A stretch of 64,000 nt of DNA from Dyella monticola (GTDB lineage Bacteria > Pseudomonadota > Gammaproteobacteria > Xanthomonadales > Rhodanobacteraceae): positions 106,723-170,722 of the forward strand of contig NZ_QRBE01000008.1 in assembly GCF_003363155.1 (NCBI RefSeq), written 5' to 3'. This document shows positions 1 to 9,002 of this stretch, one piece after another. The notes under the pieces are model-generated. The model saw only the letters and a program-made list of their open reading frames with translations, was not told where the DNA came from and made no database searches. Position 1 is the first letter of the stretch. Each line of letters opens with the position of its first letter. The position numbers and the translations under genes were made by a program.

Positions 1-9
1 CATCAAACC

Positions 10-606
10 ATGCCCCAACCCACCGCACTTTGCGTCTATTGCGGCTCCCAAAGCGGCCATCATCCGATCTATCTCGAAACCGCACAGGCCTTCGGACAGG
101 AACTCGCGCAACGCGGCATCACGCTGGTGTACGGTGGCGGCAAGGTGGGGTTGATGGGTACGGTGGCCAATGCCGCGCTCGCCAGCGGCGGCAAGGTGAT
201 CGGCGTGATTCCGCGCCAACTCGTCGAGCGCGAAGTGGCGCATACGGGTTTGAGTGAGCTGGTGGTGGTCGACACCATGCATCAACGCAAGACACGCATG
301 TTCGAGCTTTCCGATGCGTTTGTGGCGTTACCTGGCGGCTTCGGCACGATGGATGAGATGTTCGAAATGCTCACCTGGGCACAGCTCGGTTTGCATCGTT
401 ATCCGTGCGCTTTTCTCAACACGCAGGGCTATTACGATCACCTGCGCGGAATGATGGATCATATGGTCGCCGAAGGTTTTGTCTCGCATGTTCGCCGCGA
501 CGACATATGGTTTGGCGACTCCACGCGCGAACTGTTCGAATGGATGCATCGTGATCATGCAAACTCTGCATCACACGGTATCGATGCGTCCAGCATCAAG
601 GCATGA
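10..606 (+). CDS. LOG-family (TIGR00730) nucleoside-5'-monophosphate phosphoribohydrolase
   Basis: A 198-residue Rossmann-like protein. The family signature PGGFGTMDE is at residues 108-116 and the nucleotide-binding glycine stretch VYGGGKVGLMG at 40-50; a basic HQRKTRMFE segment at 91-99 supplies the conserved Arg-Lys pair. Family members hydrolyse nucleoside 5'-monophosphates, including cytokinin ribotides and AMP, to free base plus ribose 5-phosphate in the cytosol. Length is normal for bacterial LOG proteins. The stop overlaps the first possible start of the next gene (ATGA at 603), so the two are probably co-transcribed. The physiological substrate cannot be read from the sequence. Confidence 0.9.
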   Translation: MPQPTALCVYCGSQSGHHPIYLETAQAFGQELAQRGITLVYGGGKVGLMGTVANAALASGGKVIGVIPRQLVEREVAHTGLSELVVVDTMHQRKTRMFELSDAFVALPGGFGTMDEMFEMLTWAQLGLHRYPCAFLNTQGYYDHLRGMMDHMVAEGFVSHVRRDDIWFGDSTRELFEWMHRDHANSASHGIDASSIKA

Positions 607-617
607 GGCTTACGGCC

Positions 618-1613
618 ATGACGACGCTCCAAGCGTTCCGCATTCACAATGATGCCAACGGCTATCGCGGCGGCATCGAAACCATGCACACCGACACACT
701 CAGCGCCGGCGAAGTGCTGGTGAAAGTGGCCTACTCGTCGGTGAATTACAAAGACGCGCTGGCCGGGACGGGCAAAGGCAAGATTCTTCGTCACTACCCG
801 CTCAACGGCGGCATAGATGCTGCAGGTGTGGTGGTCGCATCCAGCGATCGGTCGTTCAAGGAAGGCGACAAAGTGCTATGCACCGGCAGCGGCCTCTCCG
901 AAATACGCGATGGCGGCTACGGCCAATACATCCGTTTGCCTGCACAGTGGGCCATTCCCCTGCCCGACGGCCTGAGCCTGCGTGAAAGCATGATCTTGGG
1001 AACGGCCGGCTTTACCGCGGCACTGTCATTGCTGCGCATGCAAGACAACGGTCAATCGCCCGCGCTTGGCCCCATTGCGGTCAGCGGTGCCAGCGGTGGC
1101 GTTGGCATGCTGGCCATCGACATCTTCACGCGCGCCGGTTACCAAGTGCATGCCATCAGCGGCAAGGCGGCACATTTTGATTTTCTGCGCGGCCTGGGCG
1201 CAGTCGAATGCATCGATCGCCACCAGCTCACCTTCAGCGGCAAGCCAATGGATTCAGCGCGCTTTGGCGGTGTGCTGGACAATGTCGGCGGCGCGATGCT
1301 CACCGGCTTGCTGCCCCTAATTGTGCCTTACGGCAACCTCGCCCTGTGCGGCAACGCCGGCGGTGTCCCCTTCGAAAGCACCGTAATGCCCTTCATCATT
1401 CGCGGCGTCAGCCTGCTGGGTATCGCATCCGCGGGCACCGCCCGCGATATTCGCGACCGGGTGTGGCACCATCTGGCCAGCGACTGGAAACCTTGCCATT
1501 TTGACCGGATCGCCACCCGGGAAATCGCGCTGGAACAGCTTCCGGAGGTATTCGAGCGTATGCTGTCCGGCGATTCGTTTGGCCGTACGATTGTGCGCGT
1601 CGCCAACGTTTGA
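618..1613 (+). CDS. acuI: YhdH/AcuI-type NADPH-dependent oxidoreductase (acrylyl-CoA reductase family)
   Basis: A 331-residue zinc-independent medium-chain dehydrogenase/reductase. The N-terminal GroES-like fold includes SSVNYKDALAGTGKGK, and the Rossmann dinucleotide site is SGASGGVGMLA near residue 150. YhdH/AcuI proteins reduce acrylyl-CoA or similar electrophilic enoyl compounds with NADPH. I place the start at ATG 618, preceded by a GAGG ribosome binding site about nine bases upstream; an in-frame ATG at 603 overlaps the upstream stop and would add five residues. No catalytic-zinc cysteine cluster is seen, as expected for this subgroup. The quinone-oxidoreductase superfamily is certain; the exact substrate is inferred. 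Confidence 0.85.
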   Translation: MTTLQAFRIHNDANGYRGGIETMHTDTLSAGEVLVKVAYSSVNYKDALAGTGKGKILRHYPLNGGIDAAGVVVASSDRSFKEGDKVLCTGSGLSEIRDGGYGQYIRLPAQWAIPLPDGLSLRESMILGTAGFTAALSLLRMQDNGQSPALGPIAVSGASGGVGMLAIDIFTRAGYQVHAISGKAAHFDFLRGLGAVECIDRHQLTFSGKPMDSARFGGVLDNVGGAMLTGLLPLIVPYGNLALCGNAGGVPFESTVMPFIIRGVSLLGIASAGTARDIRDRVWHHLASDWKPCHFDRIATREIALEQLPEVFERMLSGDSFGRTIVRVANV

Positions 1614-1624
1614 TGCGCTGGTGC

Positions 1625-1653
1625 TTGGAAGCAACGTTCGCGCGACTTAGAAT
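1625..1653 (+). promoter_or_regulatory. Sigma70-type promoter for the PilH-like regulator
   Basis: TTGGAA at 1625-1630 and TAGAAT at 1648-1653 are separated by exactly 17 bases. They lie about 30 bases before the ATG at 1683, in the only non-coding space between the two genes. AGGGGA near 1667 is the ribosome binding site. Confidence 0.6.
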
Positions 1654-1682
1654 TAACGAAACGACTAGGGGATTCCCACCTT

Positions 1683-2048
1683 ATGGCACGCATTCTGATT
1701 GTCGACGATTCTCCGTCGCAGCTCCTCGGTATCAAGCGCATCGTCGAGAAGCTCGGCCATGAAACGCTGACCGCCGAAGACGGTGCCGCAGGTGTCGCCG
1801 TGGCGAAGCAGGAAAAACCCGCGCTCATCCTGATGGACGTGGTCATGCCCAACCTCAATGGCTTCCAGGCCACGCGCACCATCAGCAAGGATCCGGAAAC
1901 CGCGCATATTCCCATCGTGCTGGTAACCACTAAGGATCAGGAAACCGACAAGGTGTGGGGCATGCGCCAGGGCGCAAAGGCTTACGTCACCAAGCCCATC
2001 AAGGAAGAAGAATTGGTGGCTGTCCTGAAAGAACTGCTACCGGTCTGA
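1683..2048 (+). CDS. pilH: Single-domain response regulator, PilH/CheY type
   Basis: A 121-residue protein that is only a receiver domain. The acidic pocket is Asp8-Asp9, the phospho-acceptor is Asp52 in LILMDVVMP, the switch Thr is at 82-83 (LVTTKD) and the conserved Lys is Lys104 (VTKP). No output domain is present. Its sequence style (RILIVDDSPSQL at the start, MRQGAKAYVTKPI near the end) resembles PilH/PilG of twitching motility. It stands alone here with its own promoter and terminator, not in the usual pilGHIJ cluster, so the pathway assignment is inference; the receiver identity is not in doubt. Confidence 0.8.
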   Translation: MARILIVDDSPSQLLGIKRIVEKLGHETLTAEDGAAGVAVAKQEKPALILMDVVMPNLNGFQATRTISKDPETAHIPIVLVTTKDQETDKVWGMRQGAKAYVTKPIKEEELVAVLKELLPV

Positions 2049-2062
2049 TTTCCCATCCATTT

Positions 2063-2095
2063 ACGCAAACGGCGCCTTGAAGGCGCCGTTTGCGT
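2063..2095. terminator. Bidirectional intrinsic terminator between pilH-like gene and cbpA
   Basis: A perfect 16-base inverted repeat (arms 2063-2078 and 2080-2095) sits between two convergent genes, with T-rich sequence on the right arm and A-rich sequence on the left. It can terminate transcription from both sides. Confidence 0.85.
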
Positions 2096-2115
2096 TTGGT
2101 GCATCACGAATGTCT

Positions 2116-3012
2116 TCAGAGACGCGGGTCGTAATGCGGAAACTGGGCGCGCAACGCTTCGTAGGCTTGGCGTTGTGTCTCGCCTTCCGCCGCGGGCACC
2201 CGGATCGACACCTCCACAAGCTGATCGCCCGGCGTGGGCCCTGGCAGGCCACGACCTTTCAACCGCAGCTTGCGCCCTGATTGCGTACCGGCCGGAATGC
2301 GAAGGTCGACCGTCCCGGCCAGGGTGGGCACCGGTACCGTCGCCCCCAGCGCGGCCTCCCACGGGCTCACCGGCAAGATGTGCAGCACGTTGCGACCCTC
2401 CAGCTTGAAGCGCGCATCGTCGCGGATGCCCACTTCCAGCAGCAGGTCGCCGCCCGGCCCACCACCTGCGCCCGGGTGGCCCTGGCCACTGAGCCGGATC
2501 ACCTGTCCTGGCTGAATACCGGCGGGAATCTTCACTTCCAGCACACGGTCCTGACCGCTTCCATCATCCAGGCTCAGACGCGTACGGCCGCCATTGAAGG
2601 CCGTCGGGAGGTCGATCTGCACCTGCGCGTGCGCATCACGCCCACGGCGCGCACGCGGGGCGTGGCGGGCCGCCCCGGAGCGACCAAATAGGCTCTCGAA
2701 GAAATCGCTGAAGTCGCCCTCGCCGGTGTCGCCAAAGTCGAAACCTTGCCCCTGTCCCCAATTCGGCGGCGGTCGGAACTGTTCGCCAGGACGATAGCCG
2801 CCTGCGCGCAACTGATCGTAGGCGCGACGCTTTTCGGTATCGCGCAGCACTTCGTTGGCTTCGTTGATCGCCTTGAACTTATCTTCCGCGCCCGCTTCCT
2901 TGTTCTTGTCCGGATGGTATTTGCGCGCGAGCTTGCGATAAGCCGTCTTGATGTCGGCCTCGCTCGCATCGGGCTTTACGCCCAGCGTGTCGTAATAGTC
3001 TTTGAACTCCAC
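2116..3012 (-). CDS. cbpA: DnaJ-class co-chaperone, CbpA type
   Basis: 298 residues. The J-domain occupies residues 1-70 with the HPD tripeptide at 33-35 that stimulates DnaK ATPase. A Gly/Phe/Arg-rich linker follows, then two C-terminal beta-domains that bind substrate. The CxxCxGxG zinc-finger repeats of DnaJ are absent, which with the length (E. coli CbpA is about 306) separates it from DnaJ. It lies 92 bases downstream of hsp20 on the same strand, so a heat-inducible chaperone pair is likely. The start [11 protein letters not shown] is the standard family start. Confidence 0.9.
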   Translation of the reverse strand: MEFKDYYDTLGVKPDASEADIKTAYRKLARKYHPDKNKEAGAEDKFKAINEANEVLRDTEKRRAYDQLRAGGYRPGEQFRPPPNWGQGQGFDFGDTGEGDFSDFFESLFGRSGAARHAPRARRGRDAHAQVQIDLPTAFNGGRTRLSLDDGSGQDRVLEVKIPAGIQPGQVIRLSGQGHPGAGGGPGGDLLLEVGIRDDARFKLEGRNVLHILPVSPWEAALGATVPVPTLAGTVDLRIPAGTQSGRKLRLKGRGLPGPTPGDQLVEVSIRVPAAEGETQRQAYEALRAQFPHYDPRL

Positions 3013-3042
3013 TGCAACTCCTTATCCAACACAGACAGCCCA

Positions 3043-3062
3043 CCACGGATCATGGTCCGTGG
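3043..3062 (-). other. Intercistronic hairpin between hsp20 and cbpA
   Basis: Seven perfect base pairs (3043-3049 with 3056-3062) around a six-base loop, about 30 bases before the cbpA ATG. No U-tract follows on the minus strand, so it is better read as an mRNA-processing or translation-modulating hairpin than as a terminator. Function is unknown. Confidence 0.35.
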
Positions 3063-3104
3063 CGAGCTGTTGACGCAATATTTTTAATGATGCGGCAGGT
3101 ACGC

Positions 3105-3554
3105 TTACTGCGCGTGGATAGCGATGCGACGCGGTGCCTTTTCCGCCTTCTTCGGAATCACGATTTCCAGCACACCGTGCTTGCCAGTAGCGCTGATGGT
3201 GTCGGCATCGGCACTATCGGGCAAGGTAAAACGGCGATGGAAGCTTCCGTGCGCACGCTCCACGCGGGTGAAACGGCCGGTCTGCTCGTTCCTCTCGACG
3301 GCACGCTCGCCCTTGATGGTGAGAATGCCTTTTTCCATGTTCACTTCGATATTGGCAGGATCCACGCCGGGCACGTCCACGAAGATCACGAACCGCTGGT
3401 CTTCTTCTTTGATGTCTACACGCGGCGCCCACTGGCTGGTGACCGTGTTGGAGGCGTCTCTTTCATCATTCTGGAAAAAGCGCTCGAAAGCCTGGCGGAC
3501 GTCGGCTGGGAATGCGCCGGTGGCGCTCCAAAGTGTATGGCGACTGGTATTCAT
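3105..3554 (-). CDS. hsp20: Hsp20-family small heat shock protein
   Basis: A 149-residue alpha-crystallin-domain protein. A short N-terminal arm (to about residue 45) leads into the beta-sandwich with VDIKEEDQRFVIFVDVPG and the amphipathic block NMEKGILTIKGERA. The domain ends with the conserved A-x-x-x-x-G-V-L pattern (ATGKHGVLEIVIPKK), and the tail contains the I-x-I-type anchor (RRIAI). It is an ATP-independent holdase that oligomerises in the cytosol and hands clients to DnaK, which fits cbpA immediately downstream. A sigma32-like promoter lies upstream. Confidence 0.9.
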   Translation of the reverse strand: MNTSRHTLWSATGAFPADVRQAFERFFQNDERDASNTVTSQWAPRVDIKEEDQRFVIFVDVPGVDPANIEVNMEKGILTIKGERAVERNEQTGRFTRVERAHGSFHRRFTLPDSADADTISATGKHGVLEIVIPKKAEKAPRRIAIHAQ

Positions 3555-3599
3555 GGTGATTTCCTCAATAGGTTGCGGCGTATTTCCCGCTTGACAAGC

Positions 3600-3628
3600 A
3601 GATAAGCTCTCGCCCGGACGGTTTCAAG
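3600..3628 (-). promoter_or_regulatory. Heat-shock (sigma32-like) promoter candidate for hsp20-cbpA
   Basis: On the minus strand CTTGAAA (3628-3622) is followed after 14 bases by GCTTATCT (3607-3600). The first matches the sigma32 -35 element CTTGAA and the second partly matches CCCCATNT, with correct spacing, about 45 bases upstream of the hsp20 ATG. The call rests on motif resemblance plus the heat-shock function of the genes. Confidence 0.4.
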
Positions 3629-3692
3629 GCGACATGCCACCGGACCCGGAGGTACTATTTCCGGCGTTGCCCCTGCTTCAGCGAGCAAGATC

Positions 3693-4172
3693 ATGATTGA
3701 GATCGGACAGGCCTTGCCTGACATTGACATTGCCGTCGTCGATGACGGCGCCGACACCCTGCGCACCACCACCGCCACGCTATTTAACGGCCGCCATGCG
3801 GTGATGTTTGCCGTACCCGGCGCTTTTACACCCACCTGTTCGGAGCGCCATCTACCGGGCTATGTCAAACACTTTGAGGCATTCAAGGCGCGCGGCATCG
3901 AGGTGTACTGCATGGCTGTCAACGATGCCTACGTGATGAAGGCATGGGCCGTTTCCCAGCATGTGCCCGCTGGGCTCAAGTTATTGGCTGATGGAAACGG
4001 TGCTTTCACCAAGGCACTCGGACTCGAAATGGATGGCAGCGCTTACGGCATGGGCATACGTTCGCGGCGCTTTGCGCTTTACGCGCAGGATGGTCTCGTC
4101 AAACAACTCTATATTGAGCGTCCCGGCGAGCTACGCGTCACGACAGCCGAAGCCATGCTGGCTGCCGTCTAA
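3693..4172 (+). CDS. Peroxiredoxin, Prx5/AhpE-like redoxin family
   Basis: 159 residues. The peroxidatic cysteine is Cys49 in PGAFTPTCS, the signature of the Prx5 group, followed by the conserved H-x-P-G-Y. It reduces H2O2 or organic hydroperoxides, probably using glutathione/glutaredoxin or thioredoxin as donor. A second cysteine (Cys73, in VYCMAVND) is present, but whether it is resolving is unclear. It is divergent from hsp20 with about 140 bases between them, so the stress genes share one regulatory region. Confidence 0.9.
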   Translation: MIEIGQALPDIDIAVVDDGADTLRTTTATLFNGRHAVMFAVPGAFTPTCSERHLPGYVKHFEAFKARGIEVYCMAVNDAYVMKAWAVSQHVPAGLKLLADGNGAFTKALGLEMDGSAYGMGIRSRRFALYAQDGLVKQLYIERPGELRVTTAEAMLAAV

Positions 4173-4329
4173 TTAGGCCTACAAAACAACGAGATTGTCA
4201 TCACACTAAGAAAGAGAAAAGACTTACAAAATTCATCACAGCGGAGGTAAATCCGACTCCGCACTCCATAGGCAGGAAGCCCGATTCCAACCGTAGAGAT
4301 GCGGCGGTCGTCGACCTGAGGGGGCCGTG

Positions 4330-4611
4330 ATGAAAACGTTCAAATGGGTTGCCATACTGTTTGGGGCACTTTTTGCGCATGACGTTCTGGCCGCCACGAC
4401 GGCGTCAGGCATTATCCAATTCACAGGCAAGGTCTATGCGCCCGCTTCAGCGGCCATGGCATTGAGCACATCGAATGCGTCGCGCTCGCTGAATGAAGCG
4501 CAGACGTATGCGCTGCGCAATGCGCAACGCATGCTTCCGTGCGAAGTACTCGATTACTTCGCGACCTATGCCGCCAAGGACGCCAAGTTCGTCAGCGTGA
4601 GCTACAACTGA
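4330..4611 (+). CDS. Small secreted protein of unknown function
   Basis: 93 residues. The N-terminus (MKTFKWVAILFGALFAHD then VLAA) is a clear Sec signal peptide with likely cleavage after an A-x-A-like site near residue 19. The mature part is about 73 residues with a single cysteine. Its beginning (GIIQFTGKVYAP) and end (AKFVSVSYN) faintly resemble the first and last strands of chaperone-usher pilins, but there is no room for the rest of that fold. A purine-rich RBS just before ATG 4330 supports translation. No usher or chaperone is nearby. I do not recognise the family. Confidence 0.6.
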   Translation: MKTFKWVAILFGALFAHDVLAATTASGIIQFTGKVYAPASAAMALSTSNASRSLNEAQTYALRNAQRMLPCEVLDYFATYAAKDAKFVSVSYN

Positions 4612-4634
4612 TCTGTCGGTTGCTAAAACCCAAA

Positions 4635-4663
4635 CCGTCATTCCTGCGAAACGGGAATGACGG
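4635..4663. repeat. REP-like inverted repeat, also likely gyrA terminator
   Basis: A ten-base perfect stem (4635-4644 with 4654-4663) with core CGTCATTCC/GGAATGACG sits between two convergent genes. On the minus strand it is followed by TTTGGGTTTT, so it can end gyrA transcription. The same core recurs at 15269-15296, and half-sites occur near 55539 and 58740. Confidence 0.6.
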
Positions 4664-4689
4664 CAGCGGGCTCTCGCGGCACCTAAGAT

Positions 4690-7296
4690 TTATTCGGTTG
4701 CAGGCTGCTCGTCCGTCGGACCGTTCTGCTCGGGCGGAGCGCCTTCGGCAGTCTCGGCTTCGTCGCCGTTGCTTTCGTCGGCATCCACGCGTACCACGCT
4801 GACGAGTGCCTCCTCGGCAGGCAAACGAATCAGCGTAACGCCCTGCGTGTTGCGGCCTAGCTGCGAGACTTCCGTCGCACGTGTGCGCACCAGGGTTCCC
4901 TGGTTGGAAATCAGTATCAGCTCGTGTGCGTCGCTTACCTGAGTAGCAGACACCAGCGCGCCATTGCGTTCGGAGCACTGAATGCCGATCACGCCCTGCG
5001 TGCCGCGGCCTTTCTTCGGGAAATCTTCGAGCTGGGTGCGCTTGCCGAAACCGCGCTCGGTGGCGGTGAGGATGTCGCCCTGCTCGGCAACCACTAGCGA
5101 TACGACCTTTGCCCCGTCGGTAAGCTTCATGCCGCGCACACCCGTAGCGGTACGGCCCATCGGGCGCACTTCGCTTTCATCGAAGCGCACGACTTTGCCG
5201 TTCGAAGCAAACAGCATCACATCACTATTGCCACCGGTGAGTACCACACCGACCAGCGCGTCGCCTTCATCCAGGTTGATGGCGATCTTGCCTTTTTGCA
5301 GCTGATATTCGAATTCGGTGAGCGGGGTCTTTTTCACCGTGCCTTCGGCAGTGGCGAAAAATACATAGCGGTCTGCGCTGTACTCATGGACCGGCACCAC
5401 GGCCTGCACCTTCTCGCCTTCGCCAAGCGGCAGCAGATTCACCATCGGCTTGCCGCGCGCGTTCGGTCCGGCTTCCGGCATCTGATACACCTTCAACCAG
5501 TAGACGCGTCCGGTGCTGGTGAAGGTGAGCAGCGTGTCGTGCGTGTTCACGACCCACAGCTGCTCGACGAAATCTTCTTCTTTCAGCGCCGATGCGGAAC
5601 GACCTTTGCCACCACGACGCTGTGCGCGATAGATACTGGTCGGTTGACGCTTCACATAACCGGCATGCGACAGCGTAACCACCACATCTTCCGGCGCAAT
5701 GAGGTCGAGTACGTTGAGATCTTCCTGCGAAGGCTGGATCTCGGTGCGACGCTTATCCCCGAATTCCGCCTTGATCACTTCGAGCTCGTCGCGAATCACG
5801 GTGAGCAGACGCGCAGGATCTTCCAGTATGAGGATCAAACCGCGAATGATTTCCAGAATCTCGCGATATTCATCAGAAAGCTTTTCCTGCTCCAGGCCGG
5901 TGAGGCGATGCAGGCGCATGGCGAGGATTTCTGCTGCTTGCGTCTCTGAGAGCTGATAGCCCTCTGCCTTCAGTCCATCGCGTGGATCCATGTCTTCCGG
6001 ACGCGAGGATTCAGCGCCCGCAGCGGCCAGCAAGGAGGCCACCATACCCGGCTGCCATTTGCGTGCCAACATGCGTTCGCGTGCTTCCTGCGGCGAGGCG
6101 GAGGTCTTGATCAGCTCGATCATCTCGTCGATGTTGGCGAGCGCAACCGTCAAGCCTTCCAAAATGTGCGCACGGGCACGCGCCTTGCGCAGTTCGAAAA
6201 TCGTGCGACGTGTAACCACTTCGCGACGATGGCGAACGAACGCTTCAAGAATTTCCTTGAGATTGAGCGTACGCGGCTGGCCATCGACCAATGCCACCAT
6301 GTTGATGCCAAAGGTGACTTGCAGCTGCGTCTGCTGGAACAGGTTATTCAGCACGACATCCGCCATCGCGTCGCGACGGATCTCGATGACAACGCGCATG
6401 CCATCCTTGTCGGATTCGTCGCGCAGTTCGGAGATGCCTTCGAGGCGCTTTTCCTTGACCAGCTCGGCGATCTTTTCGATCAAACGCGCCTTGTTTACCT
6501 GGTACGGAAGTTCGTGGACAAGGATCGTTTCGCGGCCGTTGGATTCGGTTTCGATTTCGGTGCGTGCGCGCACCAGGATGCGACCGCGCCCCGTGCGATA
6601 GGCTTCGATGATGCCCGCGGCGCCGTTGATGATACCGGCGGTGGGGAAATCCGGACCCGGCACGTGCTGCATCAGCTCATCGACGGTGAGCGATGGATTG
6701 TCGATCAACGCGATCGTCGCCGAGATCACTTCTGTGAGGTTGTGCGGCGGCACGTTGGTGGCCATGCCCACGGCGATACCGGCGGAGCCGTTCACCAGCA
6801 GGTTCGGTACACGCGTGGGCAGTACCAGCGGCTCCTGCTCGCTTTCGTCGTAGTTGGGGCCAAAGTCGACCGTTTCCTTGTCAATGTCGGCAAGCAGCTC
6901 GTGCGTGAGGCGTGACATGCGCACTTCCGTGTAACGCATGGCCGCGGCGTTGTCGCCGTCGACGGAACCGAAGTTACCCTGGCCGTCTACCAGCATGTAG
7001 CGCAGCGAGAACGGTTGCGCCATGCGCACGATGGCATCGTAAACGGATGCATCGCCGTGCGGATGGTATTTACCGATCACGTCACCGACGACGCGCGCGG
7101 ATTTCTTATAAGCCTTGTTCCAGGCGTTACCGAGCTCGTTCATTGCGAACAGCACACGACGATGCACGGGCTTCAAACCATCGCGGACATCCGGGAGGGC
7201 GCGTCCCACGATCACGCTCATGGCGTAATCGAGGTAGCTCTGGCGCATTTCGTCTTCGATATTGACGCGAATGACTTCTTTGGCGAGCTCTGCCAT
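4690..7296 (-). CDS. gyrA: DNA gyrase subunit A
   Basis: 868 residues from ATG 7296 (AGGGA eight bases upstream; an in-frame TTG at 7299 would add one residue). The breakage-reunion domain has catalytic Tyr122 (MRYTEVRM), giving numbering identical to E. coli in this region. The GyrA box QRRGGKG is followed by the six-bladed C-terminal wrapping domain and an acidic Glu/Pro-rich tail. With GyrB it introduces negative supercoils using ATP. In the quinolone-resistance region residue 83 is Ala and 84 is Ser, while Asp87 is present; most proteobacteria have Ser or Thr at 83. Confidence 0.98.
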   Translation of the reverse strand: MAELAKEVIRVNIEDEMRQSYLDYAMSVIVGRALPDVRDGLKPVHRRVLFAMNELGNAWNKAYKKSARVVGDVIGKYHPHGDASVYDAIVRMAQPFSLRYMLVDGQGNFGSVDGDNAAAMRYTEVRMSRLTHELLADIDKETVDFGPNYDESEQEPLVLPTRVPNLLVNGSAGIAVGMATNVPPHNLTEVISATIALIDNPSLTVDELMQHVPGPDFPTAGIINGAAGIIEAYRTGRGRILVRARTEIETESNGRETILVHELPYQVNKARLIEKIAELVKEKRLEGISELRDESDKDGMRVVIEIRRDAMADVVLNNLFQQTQLQVTFGINMVALVDGQPRTLNLKEILEAFVRHRREVVTRRTIFELRKARARAHILEGLTVALANIDEMIELIKTSASPQEARERMLARKWQPGMVASLLAAAGAESSRPEDMDPRDGLKAEGYQLSETQAAEILAMRLHRLTGLEQEKLSDEYREILEIIRGLILILEDPARLLTVIRDELEVIKAEFGDKRRTEIQPSQEDLNVLDLIAPEDVVVTLSHAGYVKRQPTSIYRAQRRGGKGRSASALKEEDFVEQLWVVNTHDTLLTFTSTGRVYWLKVYQMPEAGPNARGKPMVNLLPLGEGEKVQAVVPVHEYSADRYVFFATAEGTVKKTPLTEFEYQLQKGKIAINLDEGDALVGVVLTGGNSDVMLFASNGKVVRFDESEVRPMGRTATGVRGMKLTDGAKVVSLVVAEQGDILTATERGFGKRTQLEDFPKKGRGTQGVIGIQCSERNGALVSATQVSDAHELILISNQGTLVRTRATEVSQLGRNTQGVTLIRLPAEEALVSVVRVDADESNGDEAETAEGAPPEQNGPTDEQPATE

Positions 7297-7378
7297 CAAT
7301 GGGTTCCCTAGTAGCGAATAAGCGCCCCGGGACAGGCGCGTGGAGCGCGTGTCTGCGAGGGTCAGGCGGTAGCTTGGA

Positions 7379-7387
7379 ATTGTATCA
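7379..7387 (-). promoter_or_regulatory. gyrA: Extended -10 promoter candidate for gyrA
   Basis: The minus strand reads TGATACAAT, a TGn-extended -10 box, about 80 bases upstream of the gyrA start. No good -35 is seen at 17 bases, which is acceptable for an extended -10 promoter. The identical nine-mer precedes nuoA. Confidence 0.5.
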
Positions 7388-7433
7388 CAGAAGCGCCGGG
7401 AAAGGCCTTATTTTTGCCTTTTTAATCAATAAG

Positions 7434-7844
7434 TTACGAGCCCGTTTTGGCGCGCCGGAAAAGCAGCATGCGCGCGCTCGCAAAATTGACGAAAGCGGCG
7501 AAAACCGAACCCACGCCAACCGCCAGTGCCGGCCATCGATGCCAGGCCGGAAACGCTATGAGGCACACCACGTAAGCGGCGTAATTCACTGCGGCGCCGC
7601 CACTCATCAGGGCCATCCAATGAAGCCATTCCGTTCCTAAAGAACGTCCGCTGTGCCGCGCAGCGAAGGTGTGGCTGCGGTTCCACCACCACGTGACCGT
7701 GGCCGCCACCAGGAAGGAGATGACTCTTCCAACATACGGGTTGAAGTGCACGAAGGTGACGAGGGTCTGCACGATGCCGGCGTCAACCACGAAGCCGATC
7801 AGGCCCCCGACCGCAAACAGCATCACCTCGTGGCGCAATCTCAT
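7434..7844 (-). CDS. GtrA-like four-helix inner-membrane protein
   Basis: 136 residues with four hydrophobic helices (about 7-27, 36-54, 75-95 and 105-123), the size and topology of GtrA/DPMS-like proteins. Family members are thought to assist transfer of polyprenyl-linked sugars across the inner membrane. WWWNRSHTF between helices 2 and 3 matches the conserved W-x-x-N-R-x-x-x-F of the family. The start overlaps the end of mtnA by four bases (ATGA), so translation is coupled, though no functional link to methionine salvage is obvious. No glycosyltransferase partner is adjacent. Confidence 0.85.
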   Translation of the reverse strand: MRLRHEVMLFAVGGLIGFVVDAGIVQTLVTFVHFNPYVGRVISFLVAATVTWWWNRSHTFAARHSGRSLGTEWLHWMALMSGGAAVNYAAYVVCLIAFPAWHRWPALAVGVGSVFAAFVNFASARMLLFRRAKTGS

Positions 7845-8860
7845 GCGGCGAATACGGCTCGCATGCGTTCGGGCGTGGGATGCTCGATCACTCCACGCTC
7901 GGTAACGATGGCATCGATCAGTGAAGCCGGCGTGACATCGAACACCGGATTCCAGGCCTGCGCACCATCGACCACGGTACGGCGACCCGCGACACTGAGA
8001 AGTTCGGCGGCGTCACGCAGCTCGATGTCGATGTCCTCGCCCGAAACCGTCGCCATGTCGACCGTTGAAGACGGTGCCACCACCATGAACTTCACGCCGT
8101 GATGGCGCGCGGCGATGGCGAGCTGATAGGTGCCGATCTTGTTGGCGGTATCGCCATTGGCAGCAATGCGGTCCGCACCGACGATGACCCACTTCACTGC
8201 GCCCGACTTCATCAGATGCGATGCGGCCGAGTCAGCGATCAGCTTGGCCGGAATGCCATCACGCACCAACTCCCACATGGTCAGGCGCGCGCCCTGCTGC
8301 CAGGGCCGCGTTTCGCCGGCATAAACATCGTCGATGCGCCCGGCCGCGACGCCGGCCCGAATCACGCCCAGCGCCGTGCCATAACCGGACGTCGCCAGCG
8401 AGCCCGTGTTGCAATGAGTCATCACGCCGGAACCGGGTGCGATCAGCGCTGCGCCCAGTTCGCCCATATGGCGATTGGCAGCCAGATCCTCGTCCTGGAT
8501 GAGCTGAGCTTCGCGTTCCAATGCGCCCGTATCCGCACCGGCGTCGATGCGTGTCTTCATGCGATCCAGCGCCCACATCAGGTTGACTGCGGTGGGACGT
8601 GCTGCGCGAAGCTGTGCCAGCGCCTGCTCCATCGGCGCGCGTTGCTGCGCAGCAAGCACGACACCCCACGCCGCTGCGATCCCGATGGCCGGTGCGCCGC
8701 GTACGGCCAGATCCTTGATGGCCTGGATGACGGCCGAATAATCGCGGCAATCCAGCCACGTTTCTTCGGCGGGCAGCAGGCGCTGATCAAGCAAACGCAG
8801 ATTGTCGCCACGCCACTGCACGGCGCGGATGGTGTCATGGGCGGAGGCAAGATTCGTCAT
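7841..8860 (-). CDS. mtnA: S-methyl-5-thioribose-1-phosphate isomerase
   Basis: 339 residues, typical of MtnA. The catalytic cysteine lies in [12 protein letters not shown] and the catalytic aspartate in [19 protein letters not shown], the two residues of the hydride-transfer isomerase site. The enzyme converts methylthioribose-1-phosphate to methylthioribulose-1-phosphate in methionine salvage. An N-terminal conserved block ([14 protein letters not shown]) precedes the active site. The closely related eIF2B-like ribose-1,5-bisphosphate isomerases differ in the N-terminal region, so MtnA is preferred. No other salvage gene is in the window. Confidence 0.93.
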   Translation of the reverse strand: MTNLASAHDTIRAVQWRGDNLRLLDQRLLPAEETWLDCRDYSAVIQAIKDLAVRGAPAIGIAAAWGVVLAAQQRAPMEQALAQLRAARPTAVNLMWALDRMKTRIDAGADTGALEREAQLIQDEDLAANRHMGELGAALIAPGSGVMTHCNTGSLATSGYGTALGVIRAGVAAGRIDDVYAGETRPWQQGARLTMWELVRDGIPAKLIADSAASHLMKSGAVKWVIVGADRIAANGDTANKIGTYQLAIAARHHGVKFMVVAPSSTVDMATVSGEDIDIELRDAAELLSVAGRRTVVDGAQAWNPVFDVTPASLIDAIVTERGVIEHPTPERMRAVFAA

Positions 8861-8884
8861 TGTCTTAGTTTACCAGCAATGGCC

Positions 8885-8904
8885 ACTCGCCCCTTTGGGC
8901 GAGT
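8885..8904. other. Hairpin in the phaC-mtnA intergenic region
   Basis: An eight-base perfect stem (8885-8892 with 8897-8904) and four-base loop in the 142-base gap between phaC and mtnA. It lacks a U-tract, so it is a weak terminator candidate or an RNA-stability hairpin. Nothing else is recognisable in the gap. Confidence 0.35.
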
Positions 8905-9002
8905 TGTCGCCAAAGGACCGTTTACGAGGCCTATGGCGTAACTCATGAGGCAAGGTGCTGCCATGCCTTCACGTCCACTCATCGATGAGTCGGGCACAAA
9001 AA

